From Ferruginibacter sp050611725 (GTDB lineage Bacteria > Bacteroidota > Bacteroidia > Chitinophagales > Chitinophagaceae): DNA of 64,000 nucleotides. A program made the translations under genes and the position numbers. This document shows, piece after piece, positions 42,250 to 52,117 of the stretch. Position 1 is the first letter of the stretch. Every line of letters begins with the position of its first letter. Below the pieces are notes generated by a model. The model did not search any database. It saw only the letters and a program-made list of their open reading frames with translations, and had not been told where the DNA came from. Location: contig NZ_JBODJB010000001.1 of assembly GCF_050611725.1 (NCBI RefSeq), positions 1,302,001-1,366,000 of the forward strand, written 5' to 3'.

Positions 42250-42711
42250 GTGCCACTATTTCCTTTATTCAAAAAGAAAGATTTTTTTTCTGCTGAAGAA
42301 AAAAAACAGATCGTGGAATGTATCCGCTCTGCTGAAAGACAGACAAGCGGAGAGATAAGGGTATTTGTAGAAAGCAAAAATCCTTTTGTAGACCCGATTG
42401 ACAGAGCAGCTGAAATTTTCTTTAAATTCAAAATGCGGGATACAGAGCACCGCAATGCGGTGCTCTTATACATTGCCACAAAAGATAAGGAACTGGCCCT
42501 GTTTGCTGATCAGGGTATTTATGAAAGAACGGGAGCTGAATACTGGAATAGTTCTGTTCAAAACATGATCGCTTCTTTTACAAAAGAAAATATCACCAAC
42601 GGTTTGGAACAATGCATTTTGCAAATAGGACAAACATTGAAAGAAAAATTTCCATACGAAGCGACCACAGATAAAAATGAATTACCCGATGAAATAATTT
42701 TCGGGAAATAA
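42250..42711 (+). CDS. TPM-domain protein, soluble (first TPM gene)
   Basis: A 153-residue TPM-domain (formerly DUF477, YgcG-like) protein without signal peptide. SGEIRVFVESKNPFVDPIDRAAEIFFK and NAVLLYIATKDKELALFADQGIYER (about 75-99) are typical. TPM domains occur in photosystem repair (TLP18.3) and in many bacterial envelope proteins. The start is a GTG: an in-frame TAA lies four codons upstream and no Met is near, so the GTG at 42250 is forced. It is second in the LemA-TPM-TPM unit. It may be cytoplasmic, unlike the next gene's product. Confidence 0.88.
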   Translation: MPLFPLFKKKDFFSAEEKKQIVECIRSAERQTSGEIRVFVESKNPFVDPIDRAAEIFFKFKMRDTEHRNAVLLYIATKDKELALFADQGIYERTGAEYWNSSVQNMIASFTKENITNGLEQCILQIGQTLKEKFPYEATTDKNELPDEIIFGK

Positions 42712-42730
42712 GCTATTAAATTTTCTCCTT

Positions 42731-42735
42731 AGGAG
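42731..42735 (+). promoter_or_regulatory. Shine-Dalgarno site of the second TPM gene
   Basis: AGGAG lies 5 bases before ATG 42741, within a small palindrome CTCCTTAGGAG. Most genes in this window have no such site, although the 16S 3' end keeps ACCTCC. Confidence 0.6.
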
Positions 42736-42740
42736 ATAAC

Positions 42741-43523
42741 ATGAAAAAACTTCTATCTATATTTTTTTTGTTGGTATCTGCATCTGTTTTTGCTCAAAGC
42801 AATTTTGATGCAAGAGCTTTGCTGAAACCCAGAACCGGTAAGCAGGAGTTAGTGAATGATTTTACCGGAACGCTTACTACAGCTCAAAAACAAGCACTCG
42901 AAAAAAAACTTTATACATTCGATGATAGCACTACTATTCAAATAGCAGTAGTAATCATTCCTACTTTAAATGGCGATAATATAGCCGAATACAATACAAA
43001 ACTTTTACGAGCCTGGGGAGTAGGTGAAAAGAAGAATAACACTGGTGTAGTGTTACTCATTGTCAAAAATGATCGTAAGCTCAACATTACAACCGGTTAT
43101 GGAATGGAAGGTGCATTACCTGATATTACCTGCAAACATATAATCGATGAAGAAATTGTTCCAAGATTAAAAGGCGATGATTATTATGGAGGTATAGAGC
43201 AAGGAACAAATGCTATTATAAAAGCGGTCAAAGGAGAATATCAGGCCCCTGCCGGTTATCACAAAAGAGGTAAAATATCAACATTAAAAATTATACTGAT
43301 TATCATTATAGCTTTGGTTATTCTTTCGTCCATTGGTGGTGGTACTGGTGGTTCATATATGAGCAGGCGTGGATCAAGACCTGTATTTTGGGGCGGCGGC
43401 GATTTAGGAGGCTGGGGTGGAGGTGGTAGAAGTAGCGGTGGCGGTGGTTGGAGCGGTGGTGGAGGCTTCGGCGGTTTCGGTGGGGGTAGCTCTGGTGGCG
43501 GTGGAGCCAGTGGAAGTTGGTAA
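42741..43523 (+). CDS. Exported TPM-domain protein with Gly-rich tail (YgcG-like)
   Basis: A 260-residue envelope protein: signal peptide MKKLLSIFFLLVSASVFAQ; TPM domain about 25-170 with VNDFTGTLTTAQKQALEKKLYTFDDSTTIQIAVVIIPTL (split here) and NTGVVLLIVKNDRKLNITTGYGMEGALPD; one C-terminal transmembrane helix (LKIILIIIIALVILSSIGGG, about 180-199); and a Gly/Ser-rich tail ending GGGGASGSW. This is the usual YgcG architecture. It is the third gene of the LemA unit and has an unusual Shine-Dalgarno sequence 5 bases before its ATG. Confidence 0.92.
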   Translation: MKKLLSIFFLLVSASVFAQSNFDARALLKPRTGKQELVNDFTGTLTTAQKQALEKKLYTFDDSTTIQIAVVIIPTLNGDNIAEYNTKLLRAWGVGEKKNNTGVVLLIVKNDRKLNITTGYGMEGALPDITCKHIIDEEIVPRLKGDDYYGGIEQGTNAIIKAVKGEYQAPAGYHKRGKISTLKIILIIIIALVILSSIGGGTGGSYMSRRGSRPVFWGGGDLGGWGGGGRSSGGGGWSGGGGFGGFGGGSSGGGGASGSW

Positions 43524-43541
43524 CAAAGGCGATGTTACGAA

Positions 43542-44051
43542 ATGATACAATTACAAAAATTTTCCTCAACCGATTATGACATTTTATTGTCATGGATAGA
43601 TTCTGAAGAATTGCTCATGCAATTCGCAGGACCGGCATTTACTTTTCCTTTAACAGCAGATCAACTAGATCGATCTTTAAACGATCGCAACAGGTATGCA
43701 TTTAAAGTGATTCAAATCAATACCAAAGCAATGATCGGATATGCGGAAATTTGTATCAAAGAAAATACAGCCTGCCTATGTAGAATACTAATTGGTGATA
43801 AAAGCTTAAGAGGTAAAGGTATCGGCCAAAAAATAGTAGAACAGTTACTAGAGTATGCATTTGCCAAGCTCGATCAACAGACTGCCGAATTAAACGTGTA
43901 TGACTGGAATACTGCTGCAATAAAATGTTACGAGAAACTTGGATTTGAAATTAATCCTGACAAAAAAAGTGAAAGCAGAATAAATGAAAAGATTTGGATA
44001 TCGTTAAACATGCATCTGCAGAAAGAAAAATGGATAAAAAAGAAATTCTGA
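43542..44051 (+). CDS. GNAT N-acetyltransferase
   Basis: A 169-residue GNAT acetyltransferase resembling the ribosomal-protein-alanine acetyltransferase/RimJ-like group. It has AEICIKENTACLCRILIGDKSLRGKGIGQKIVEQLLEYAF (about 67-106, motif A with R-G-K-G-I-G) and ELNVYDWNTAAIKCYEKLGFEI (about 116-137, motif B). The acceptor is unknown. It starts 18 bases after the TPM gene and may be expressed with it, though the functions do not relate obviously. A bidirectional terminator follows. Confidence 0.88.
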   Translation: MIQLQKFSSTDYDILLSWIDSEELLMQFAGPAFTFPLTADQLDRSLNDRNRYAFKVIQINTKAMIGYAEICIKENTACLCRILIGDKSLRGKGIGQKIVEQLLEYAFAKLDQQTAELNVYDWNTAAIKCYEKLGFEINPDKKSESRINEKIWISLNMHLQKEKWIKKKF

Positions 44052-44055
44052 AAAT

Positions 44056-44085
44056 AAAAAAGCTGCGTACTAACGCAGCTTTTTT
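44056..44085. terminator. Bidirectional terminator between GNAT and outer-membrane protein genes
   Basis: AAAAAAGCTGCG / CGCAGCTTTTTT with a TACTAA-type loop serves both convergent genes. Confidence 0.88.
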
Positions 44086-44105
44086 ATATAAATTTTAGAT
44101 ATTGA

Positions 44106-44573
44106 TTAGAAAGTATATCTAACACCTAATCCGCCCCAGTCACCATAAAAACCACGGCCATCTCCAAACTCAAAAGTAGGTTGCCAATCAAGAGAGAGGT
44201 TTAATGGTAAATTCTTGAATTTATAATCCATACCAATTACGCCATCAATACCTACAAAAGTATTGCTCCCTTTGTAAAAACCAACGTGAGCACCCGGGCC
44301 AATATACCATTTCAAATTTGATTCGGTATTTAAGTCGCCATGTATTTCATATAAGCCTGTAATACGGGTTCCGGCATTATTAAAGAAGCCGATAAATTCC
44401 AACGCATTTTTTTGATCCAAAAATGTTTTTAGAGTTAAACCTCCACCATTCCAGATTTTAATACCTGCAGCAGTTTTATAAGTTAAACTGTTTGCGGTTT
44501 TGTTTTGAGCATTTGTTACACTCACTACTAACATCATTGATAAGACAAGGATACTAATTTTTTTCATGTTCAT
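44106..44573 (-). CDS. Small outer-membrane beta-barrel-like protein
   Basis: A 155-residue exported protein (signal peptide MNMKKISILVLSMMLVVSVTNAQ; the second Met is equally possible). The rest alternates hydrophobic and polar residues with many glycines and aromatics (GGGLTLKTFLDQKNALEFIGFF, WYIGPGAHVGFYKGSNTFVGIDGVIGMDY, split here). It ends GLGVRYTF, with a C-terminal aromatic as in outer-membrane barrels. The size fits an eight-stranded barrel. No specific family assigned. It is transcribed leftward with its own terminator region. Confidence 0.72.
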   Translation of the reverse strand: MNMKKISILVLSMMLVVSVTNAQNKTANSLTYKTAAGIKIWNGGGLTLKTFLDQKNALEFIGFFNNAGTRITGLYEIHGDLNTESNLKWYIGPGAHVGFYKGSNTFVGIDGVIGMDYKFKNLPLNLSLDWQPTFEFGDGRGFYGDWGGLGVRYTF

Positions 44574-44745
44574 TTTTTATGTGTTTTTAATTTTAATGAT
44601 CTCTATTTATTACCATTTGTACGAAATTAACTCAAAACCTACTAGTTTGACAAGGTTTTCTAACAATTTTTATACCAATCCGAAATAAATAGTTTTGAGC
44701 CTAAGACTGAAAATGATAATAAAAAGTTGCATCCTAATAAAAAAG

Positions 44746-44781
44746 AGCTAAAAAACACGCCATATGGCGTGTTTTTTAGCT
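44746..44781. terminator. 36-nt perfect palindrome after the M1 peptidase gene
   Basis: The 18-base arm AGCTAAAAAACACGCCAT is followed directly by its exact reverse complement (44764-44781), leaving no loop outside the symmetry. On the minus strand the arm's T-rich part follows the stem base, as in an intrinsic terminator. The leftward M1 gene stops 11 bases away. Confidence 0.85.
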
Positions 44782-44791
44782 GTATTCAATC

Positions 44792-47236
44792 TTATTTAAA
44801 AACTTGCTTTATATACTCTTCAATCACTTTTCCCTTTGCCTTGCTTAAACCATCAAATCCTTTTTTAAATGCAGGGTCAACATAAACATGATATTGTGCA
44901 GGAATTTCATTTCTGAATTTTATTACATGATCTATTCCTTTTTTTACTTTTTCAATATCGGCGATATTTTTAAGGTAATTACAATAGGTAATAGAGGCTC
45001 CAACTTTTTCTTGAGAAGTTGGAGACTCATCAAAGTTCGTAGAAACATAGTCAAAATCCTTTTCGTCGCCGTTTGCCATAATGATGTCAGCTACAGCCCT
45101 GCCTAATGCACCTTTAGCATCTCCTGTATATTTCTTAGCAGTTTCGTAAGCTTTTGCAGGTTCAAGTTTACTTAGCCCTTCTAAAGCGGCGCCGGCAACT
45201 GAATAGGATGAATCGTTAACATTACGTTTAAAAATATCCAAATATTTTGAATCAGCGGTTTGAGCTAAGAACCTGATTGCAGCGGCTTTACTTTTTTTGT
45301 TTTTATCTGTCAATGCATTTTCTTCAACTTGTTTGAGTATTGCATCGTCAATAGCTATTTCAGATCTGCCAAGAGCATTAATAGCCTGGCTTCTGAGACG
45401 ACTGAACTTATCACTAATGCCAAGCGCTAATTCAGGTTTCCCATTTTGTTCAAAGTAATCCAGTGCTTCTTTTCTGTCAAGATAATTAGGCGCATGTTTA
45501 TATTGAAACACATATTCTTCGGTTGATTTATTATCTGTTTTTTCACACAGTAATATTTTATCAGCATCAACATTGATCAACTCGGGCTTACTACCGTAAT
45601 TAAAAATAAAAGTATCTGCACGGTTTTGCAACCATACATTATGACGTTCTTTGTCTTTTCCAATATATACATCAATGGCAATTGGCAGTTTAAAGATTTT
45701 ATTGCCTTCCTGTACCTGATTTACAAACACATAAGCTTTTTCATTTGCGGCATCATATTTATACGAAATGTCTAATTTCGGGTGTCCGCTACCGTAATAC
45801 CATTGATTCCAGAACCAGTTTAGATCTTTGCCGGTAACCTCTTCAAATGCTAAACGCAATTGAGCAGCTTCACCTGTTTTAAATTTGTTGGTGGTTAAAT
45901 AATTATTGACAGATTTAAAGAATGCATCATCACCAACATAATTGCGTAACATTTGTAAAATACGACCGCCTTTATTGTAACTCACGGCATCAAACATATC
46001 CTCTTTGTCGGCATATTTAAAACGAACCAGATCTTTATCTGCGCTTTCACTGAATAAATACCCTTCCATGTCATCATAATTGTGTGCATCGGCAAAGTCT
46101 TTACCATACTTATATTCAAACCAAATGCATTCGCTGAAGTTTGCAAAACTTTCATTCACTGTAAGGTTGCTCCAGCTTTCAGCAGTAACAAGATCTCCAA
46201 GCCATTGATGAAACAATTCATGTGCGATAGTTCCTTCCCAGGAATTTCCATCAGTTAATTGTCTTGCATTTTGATAAGCACTTTCCTGGTGTAGAGTAGC
46301 AGTTGTATTTTCCATTGCGCCACTTACGTAATCTCTTCCCACCATTTGTGCATATTTAGCCCACGGGAAATCAATGCCCAATTTTTCAGAAAAAACTTTC
46401 ATCATTTCACTGGTATTCCCAAAAACACCTTTTGCAAATGCTGCCTGATCTTTCTCTACATAATAACTAACTTCTTTTCCTTTATAACTGTCTTTGATCA
46501 CAGCAAAATCACCTATTCCCATAAAAAATAAGTATGGAGCATGTGGCAGATCCATTTTCCAGTAATCCGTTCTTGTCCCATCTGCGTTATTTTTTTTGCT
46601 GATTAATAATCCATTGCTAAGTGTTACATACTTTGCCGGAACAGTCATATAAATTTCTTCAGTACTTTTTTGATTCGGCTTATCAATGGTTGGCATCCAT
46701 ACACTATTATTTTCCGTTTCACCTTGAGTCCATACCTGTGTCGGCTTGGTTTTATCTTCTCCTTTGGGATTTATAAAATATAATCCACGAGAATCTGTAA
46801 TAGCAGCGCTACCTTTCGATTTAATATCATTTGGTCTTGATACGTATGCTATGTAAACGGTGTATTTATCGTTGCCGGAATATTTCTTATCAAGCTTGAT
46901 AAATAACTGTAAACTATCATAAGTGTATTTCAAAGGACTCTTGGCGTTGCCTTTCATAATAGCAACCTCTTTAATATCCATTCCCTTTGCATCAAGCGTT
47001 AAAGAATCGGTTGCATAAAAATGAGGCTTTAATGTAACCCATGCTTTTCCATATAAATGAGCTTTCGAAAAATCAAACCTTACATCCAGTTTGGTATGTA
47101 CAAGGTCATTTACTTTGGTTGTTGTTGCCCTGTAAATGTTTTTCCAAGAAGTGTCCGGAGCACTTGAAACTTCCTGTGCCATACTAATTTGTACAGCAGT
47201 CATTGTACAAAACATTATCAAAAATCCTTTCTTCAT
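44792..47236 (-). CDS. M1-family metallopeptidase (aminopeptidase N-like)
   Basis: A zinc aminopeptidase. The frame is open from 47311, but the ATG at 47236 gives the signal peptide MKKGFLIMFCTMTAVQISMAQ, and I chose it (814 residues). Catalytic motifs: exopeptidase GAMEN as SGAMENTTATLHQ and zinc site HELFHQWLGDLVTAESWSNLTVNESFANF (HExxH-x18-E, split here). The C-terminal region (about 600-814) consists of HEAT/ARM-like helical repeats with GKPELALGISDKFSRLRSQAINALGR. It is probably periplasmic or surface-associated, degrading peptides. It is transcribed divergently from the DUF4476 gene, and its terminator is a 36-nt perfect palindrome. Confidence 0.95.
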   Translation of the reverse strand: MKKGFLIMFCTMTAVQISMAQEVSSAPDTSWKNIYRATTTKVNDLVHTKLDVRFDFSKAHLYGKAWVTLKPHFYATDSLTLDAKGMDIKEVAIMKGNAKSPLKYTYDSLQLFIKLDKKYSGNDKYTVYIAYVSRPNDIKSKGSAAITDSRGLYFINPKGEDKTKPTQVWTQGETENNSVWMPTIDKPNQKSTEEIYMTVPAKYVTLSNGLLISKKNNADGTRTDYWKMDLPHAPYLFFMGIGDFAVIKDSYKGKEVSYYVEKDQAAFAKGVFGNTSEMMKVFSEKLGIDFPWAKYAQMVGRDYVSGAMENTTATLHQESAYQNARQLTDGNSWEGTIAHELFHQWLGDLVTAESWSNLTVNESFANFSECIWFEYKYGKDFADAHNYDDMEGYLFSESADKDLVRFKYADKEDMFDAVSYNKGGRILQMLRNYVGDDAFFKSVNNYLTTNKFKTGEAAQLRLAFEEVTGKDLNWFWNQWYYGSGHPKLDISYKYDAANEKAYVFVNQVQEGNKIFKLPIAIDVYIGKDKERHNVWLQNRADTFIFNYGSKPELINVDADKILLCEKTDNKSTEEYVFQYKHAPNYLDRKEALDYFEQNGKPELALGISDKFSRLRSQAINALGRSEIAIDDAILKQVEENALTDKNKKSKAAAIRFLAQTADSKYLDIFKRNVNDSSYSVAGAALEGLSKLEPAKAYETAKKYTGDAKGALGRAVADIIMANGDEKDFDYVSTNFDESPTSQEKVGASITYCNYLKNIADIEKVKKGIDHVIKFRNEIPAQYHVYVDPAFKKGFDGLSKAKGKVIEEYIKQVFK

Positions 47237-47298
47237 AAATTTTATTTTAGTGTGTAAAAATAAGGTTACTCGGTTTATAGCAATGATTTTTTGTATAA

Positions 47299-47331
47299 AT
47301 GGTAAAACCATTATAAGAATGAGTAAATTTG
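47299..47331. promoter_or_regulatory. Divergent promoter region between the M1 peptidase and DUF4476 genes
   Basis: TAAATTTG at 47324-47331 matches TAnnTTTG exactly, 18 bases before the DUF4476 ATG. A small palindrome ATGGTAAAACCAT (47299-47311) lies just upstream and could be an operator. No correctly spaced -33 element is visible. Confidence 0.45.
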
Positions 47332-47348
47332 TCTAAATAAGGTAACCC

Positions 47349-48482
47349 ATGCAAAAATTTGTCTATTGCCTTTTGTTGATTGCAGCTTCGCTGAACAGCG
47401 CTGCACAGCAAAGCAGATTTATTTATATACAAACCGAAAATAAGCAACCCTTTTATGTTAAAGTAGATAAAAGAGTATTCAGTTCGTCTGCGTCAGGGTA
47501 TGTAATAATTCCAAAACTGATAGATGGTACTTATAATTTATCCATCGGATTTCCCAAAAATGAATCGCCTGCTCAAAACATACAATGTACCATCGATAAA
47601 AAAGATCAAGGGTACTTGCTTAAAAATTTTGGAGACAAAGGATGGGGGCTTTTCAATTTACAAACCTTAAATGTATTGATGGCAGGAGCCGGTGCTCAAA
47701 ATAATACACCATCTGTCGTTAAAGAAGAGAAGACAGACGCTTTTTCAAATATGCTGGCAGATGTTGTAAAAGATCCTTCAATAAAACAAAAGGATGCAGT
47801 AGTAGAGCCTTTTAAAAAGGAAGAACCCGAAGTTGTCAAACCACAGGAACCTGAACTTAAAGTACAACCTGAATCTGAAGTACCAAAAGAGGTTATAACA
47901 AGAATCTTGTATAATACCAATACTGAAGGCACGGAACTTGTGTATGTAGATAAAAATGGCGATGCTTTAGATACAATAAGAATATTTATTCCCGCAGAAA
48001 AAAATATCGAGGAAAAGACACCAAAAAAGGAAGTGAAAGCAATTTCAGAAAATATCATTGATACCATAGCAGTAGCTCCACAGCAACCTGTTAATAATTC
48101 AAATAGTAATATAAAGATCGAAACAACTACAGATTCGCTGGGCAATCTAATTGGTACAGCTACTATAGGAAGCACTCCTGTAAAAAACAACATTTGTAAA
48201 AACATTGCAACTGAAGACGATTTTATCAAACTACGTAAAAAAATGGCAGCAGCAGATAATGACGATGATATGGTCTCTACGGCTAAAAAGATCTTTAAAA
48301 CAAAATGCTTTTCCACAACACAAATTAAAAATCTGAGTTTCTTATTTTTAAAAGATGAAGGTAAGTATCAGTTTTTCGATGCAGCATATCCGTATGTTTC
48401 AGATAGGCAGGCCTTTAAGGTACTCCAAGATCAGTTGATCGATGAGTATTATATCAACCGTTTCAAAGTAATGATTCAGTAA
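47349..48482 (+). CDS. Exported DUF4476 protein with low-complexity middle
   Basis: A 377-residue exported protein (signal peptide MQKFVYCLLLIAASLNSAAQ). An N-terminal beta domain (SRFIYIQTENKQPFYVKVDKRVFSSSASGYVIIPKLIDGTYNLSIGF, split here) resembles the part before DUF4476 in other Bacteroidota proteins. A proline/glutamate/lysine-rich linker (about 120-260) follows. The last 95 residues are DUF4476: DFIKLRKKMAAADNDDDMVSTAKKIFKTKCFSTTQIKNLSFLFL and FFDAAYPYVSDRQAF. Function unknown. A second DUF4476 protein is at 56.4 kb. truA follows 16 bases later, so both may share a message. Confidence 0.88.
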   Translation: MQKFVYCLLLIAASLNSAAQQSRFIYIQTENKQPFYVKVDKRVFSSSASGYVIIPKLIDGTYNLSIGFPKNESPAQNIQCTIDKKDQGYLLKNFGDKGWGLFNLQTLNVLMAGAGAQNNTPSVVKEEKTDAFSNMLADVVKDPSIKQKDAVVEPFKKEEPEVVKPQEPELKVQPESEVPKEVITRILYNTNTEGTELVYVDKNGDALDTIRIFIPAEKNIEEKTPKKEVKAISENIIDTIAVAPQQPVNNSNSNIKIETTTDSLGNLIGTATIGSTPVKNNICKNIATEDDFIKLRKKMAAADNDDDMVSTAKKIFKTKCFSTTQIKNLSFLFLKDEGKYQFFDAAYPYVSDRQAFKVLQDQLIDEYYINRFKVMIQ

Positions 48483-48498
48483 AATCATTGAAAACAAT

Positions 48499-49236
48499 AT
48501 GCCAAGATATTTCATCGAAGTAGCATACAAAGGCACAAACTATGCAGGGTTTCAGATTCAGCAAAATGCCAATTCAATACAGGCAGAAATAGAGAAAGCC
48601 TTAAAAATTTTTTACCGACAAGAGTTTAAGTTGACTGGCTCATCACGTACAGATGCAGGTGTACATGCCTTGCAAAATTTTTTTCACGTAGATACAAACT
48701 TCTTTTCCGAACATGAGGCCATTAATAACAATATCTATAATCTCAATGCAATACTTCCGGATGATATCGTTATAAAAAAAATGTATCAAGTAGCAGACAA
48801 TGCACATTGCAGATTTGATGCCCTTAGCCGTGAATATAAATACTACACCTACCAAAATAAGGATCCGTTCATTGCAGATAGTTCATTCTATTATCCATAC
48901 AGACTCGATCTTGAAAAATTACAACAAGCAGCAACGGTACTTTTAGATTACAACGATTTTACAACCTTCTCAAAAAAAAATACACAGGTAAAAACTTTTA
49001 TCTGTGAGCTTATAAAAAGTCAATGGATGTTCGACGAAGATCAGTTTTGCTATAATGTGATTGGGAATCGTTTTTTACGAGGAATGGTAAGAGGGCTCGT
49101 TGGTACTATGCTCAACGTTGGCACCAATAAGTTATCAGTCGATGGCTTTCGTAAAATAATTGAGGCAAAAGACTGTACACTCGCCGACTTTTCTGTCCCA
49201 GCCCACGCTCTCTTTCTTGTAAACGTAAAATATTAA
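48499..49236 (+). CDS. truA: tRNA pseudouridine synthase A
   Basis: Makes pseudouridines 38-40 in the tRNA anticodon stem. The 245 residues start RYFIEVAYKGTNYAGFQIQQNANSIQAEIEKAL (split here), and the catalytic aspartate is Asp52 in LTGSSRTDAGVHALQNFFHVD. Later family blocks are REYKYYTY, FTTFSKK and GNRFLRGMVRGLVGTMLNVG. The rRNA operon follows downstream, separated by a long AT-rich region, so the two are unlikely to share a transcript. Confidence 0.96.
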   Translation: MPRYFIEVAYKGTNYAGFQIQQNANSIQAEIEKALKIFYRQEFKLTGSSRTDAGVHALQNFFHVDTNFFSEHEAINNNIYNLNAILPDDIVIKKMYQVADNAHCRFDALSREYKYYTYQNKDPFIADSSFYYPYRLDLEKLQQAATVLLDYNDFTTFSKKNTQVKTFICELIKSQWMFDEDQFCYNVIGNRFLRGMVRGLVGTMLNVGTNKLSVDGFRKIIEAKDCTLADFSVPAHALFLVNVKY

Positions 49237-49240
49237 TAGA

Positions 49241-49350
49241 AAATTTGGGGCTATCATCAACCGAATCAGCATGAGCATTGGCTCCGGCTATCGCTTCAAG
49301 TCCTCACTTCGCTTTACTACGTTCCGGGCTTTTCGCTCTATCCGGCATCC
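49241..49350 (+). repeat. Dispersed element flanking the rRNA operon, left copy
   Basis: Recognisable blocks are ATTTGGGG (about 49242), CCGGCTATCGCTTCAAG (49284-49300) and GTTCCGGGCTTTTCGCTCTA (49321-49340) followed by TCC. The same blocks, in order, occur on the opposite strand at 55351-55443, so the two copies are in inverted orientation around the operon. Block spacing differs between copies (20 versus 22 bases between the last two blocks). Confidence 0.8.
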
Positions 49351-49783
49351 ATTCAACTGTATATCTATTTTCAACATTCACAGTTAGCTACCTCTATTCA
49401 AAATCGATTGTTTATGCATCTTATTAATACTTGCCGGGCTCAATTCAAATAGCGTAAAAAGAACCATACTTTTTTCCGATAGGAAAAAGCAATGCTCAAT
49501 CATAATAATTACACATTATATCTATGCATAATTAACAACAAAAAAGCTTGTATTCACTTTCAAATAAAATTATTTAAGAAAAACCCTCATTTTTTCTATT
49601 ACACTCTATTCAAAAGATAAATTCATATGAATCAATAAGAATGATCAATAAATAAGCTTTAAACTCATTTTTGAAAAATAAAATCAAAAATATTTTATCA
49701 CTTTATAATACAGTGCAGTAAAGGGTTATAGCACATTTCGATATTGAAAATCAAATATTTTTTTACAATTTTAACAAAAAAAG

Positions 49784-49814
49784 TTTGTTATTAAGTTTCA
49801 TCCTATTACCTTTG
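49784..49814 (+). promoter_or_regulatory. rRNA promoter P1
   Basis: TTTG (49784-49787), a 19-base spacer and TACCTTTG (49807-49814) match the Bacteroidota vegetative promoter consensus. It lies about 380 bases before 16S. Confidence 0.85.
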
Positions 49815-49899
49815 CAATCCGCTTTTGAAAAAAGGCACAGTTCTTAAGAAGTTTTCACAAAAAAATCGCTCAAAAAAATTACAAAAAAAGTAAATAAAA

Positions 49900-49931
49900 T
49901 TTGGGTGGTATTGTAAAGCCTCTTACCTTTG
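49900..49931 (+). promoter_or_regulatory. rRNA promoter P2
   Basis: TTTG (49900-49903), a 20-base spacer and TACCTTTG (49924-49931), about 115 bases downstream of P1. Both -7 boxes are identical. Confidence 0.85.
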
Positions 49932-50066
49932 CACTCCCAATTAAAAACAGGGTACAAAAGTTCTTAAAATATCACTCTAATGAAGCAGTAAAATAGGCTG
50001 CAAAATGGTTCAAATCCATTATCATTAACAGTCCTTTTTTTCGCAGGAAAAATCGGAAAAGATCTT

Positions 50067-50087
50067 TGAAAGTTTGGAAACAACAGC
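50067..50087 (+). other. 16S processing stem, 5' strand
   Basis: TGAAAGTTTGGAAACAACAG before 16S pairs with GCTGTTGTTTCCAAATACTT and the following bases after it (51735-51757), with a two-base difference. The long duplex looping out 16S is the expected RNase III-type processing stem. Confidence 0.85.
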
Positions 50088-50192
50088 AGAATTTTTACAT
50101 TCTACAAGGTAAAGTCAGCGCAATAACATTAATTAGAACAATAGACGTTAATTTCAATGAAATTACACAGTCAGTTCAAACAAAACATTTAC

Positions 50193-51717
<1,525 letters not shown>

Positions 51718-51734
51718 TTAGAGCAGCGTTTACC

Positions 51735-51757
51735 GCTGTTGTTTCCAAATACTTTCA
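51735..51757 (+). other. 16S processing stem, 3' strand
   Basis: Complementary to 50067-50087 across nearly the whole length, as described for the 5' strand. Confidence 0.85.
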
Positions 51758-51824
51758 TTGTTAGTTCTTAACTTAATAATGTGGTAACCCGATACTCAAT
51801 TTGATGAGGGCTACAATCCTAAAT

Positions 51825-51899
51825 AGATCCGTAGCTCAGCCTGGTTAGAGCACTACACTGATAATGTAGGGGTCTCCAGTTCAAATCTGGACGGGTCTA
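51825..51899 (+). tRNA. tRNA-Ile (GAT)
   Basis: Acceptor AGATCCG pairs with CGGGTCT. The anticodon loop CTGATAA has anticodon GAT at 51860-51862. The T arm contains GTTCAAATC. CCA is not encoded. It is first in the 16S-23S spacer, as usual. Confidence 0.95.
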
Positions 51900-51904
51900 C
51901 TTTT

Positions 51905-51940
51905 AATTAGCAAATTAGCAAATGTGCTGATTGGCTAATT
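51905..51940. repeat. AATTAGC repeat between the two spacer tRNAs
   Basis: AATTAGCAAATTAGCAAATG followed by TGCTGATTGGCTAATT gives tandem TTAGCAAA units and an inverted pair AATTAGC/GCTAATT. It fills almost all of the 47-base gap between tRNA-Ile and tRNA-Ala and could form a hairpin in the precursor. Confidence 0.7.
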
Positions 51941-51946
51941 CTCTAT

Positions 51947-52020
51947 GGGGGGTTAGCTCAGTTGGCTAGAGCATCTGCCTTGCACGCAGAGGGTCATCGG
52001 TTCGACTCCGATATCCTCCA
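51947..52020 (+). tRNA. tRNA-Ala (TGC)
   Basis: Acceptor GGGGGGT pairs with ATCCTCC (with G-U pairs). The anticodon loop CTTGCAC has anticodon TGC at 51981-51983. The T arm contains GGTTCGACTCC. CCA is not encoded. It is the second spacer tRNA. Confidence 0.95.
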
Positions 52021-52117
52021 CATTTAAGTTCTTTGTTTATTGATGTGATTTTTAGATCTGAAGGTTCATAACCTTAACATCAGCTTTATCAATTATTATT
52101 AATTGATTTAAGTTCTT

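Larger units (their letters stand above)
49237..50192 (+). promoter_or_regulatory. Upstream region of the rRNA operon (no gene)
   Basis: This 956-base region contains no credible open frame. It contains a dispersed repeat copy at 49241-49350, a weak hairpin TTTTTCC/GGAAAAA (49471-49488), a long AT-rich stretch up to about 49780, two tandem promoters, and the 5' processing strand of 16S. The AT-rich part upstream of the first promoter could work as an UP element. Confidence 0.75.

Noticed and set aside
51825..52020. The tRNA-Ile/tRNA-Ala pair as an integration site for a mobile island
   Set aside because: They are the normal spacer tRNAs of an rRNA operon, and no integrase gene or direct repeat of a tRNA 3' end was found.
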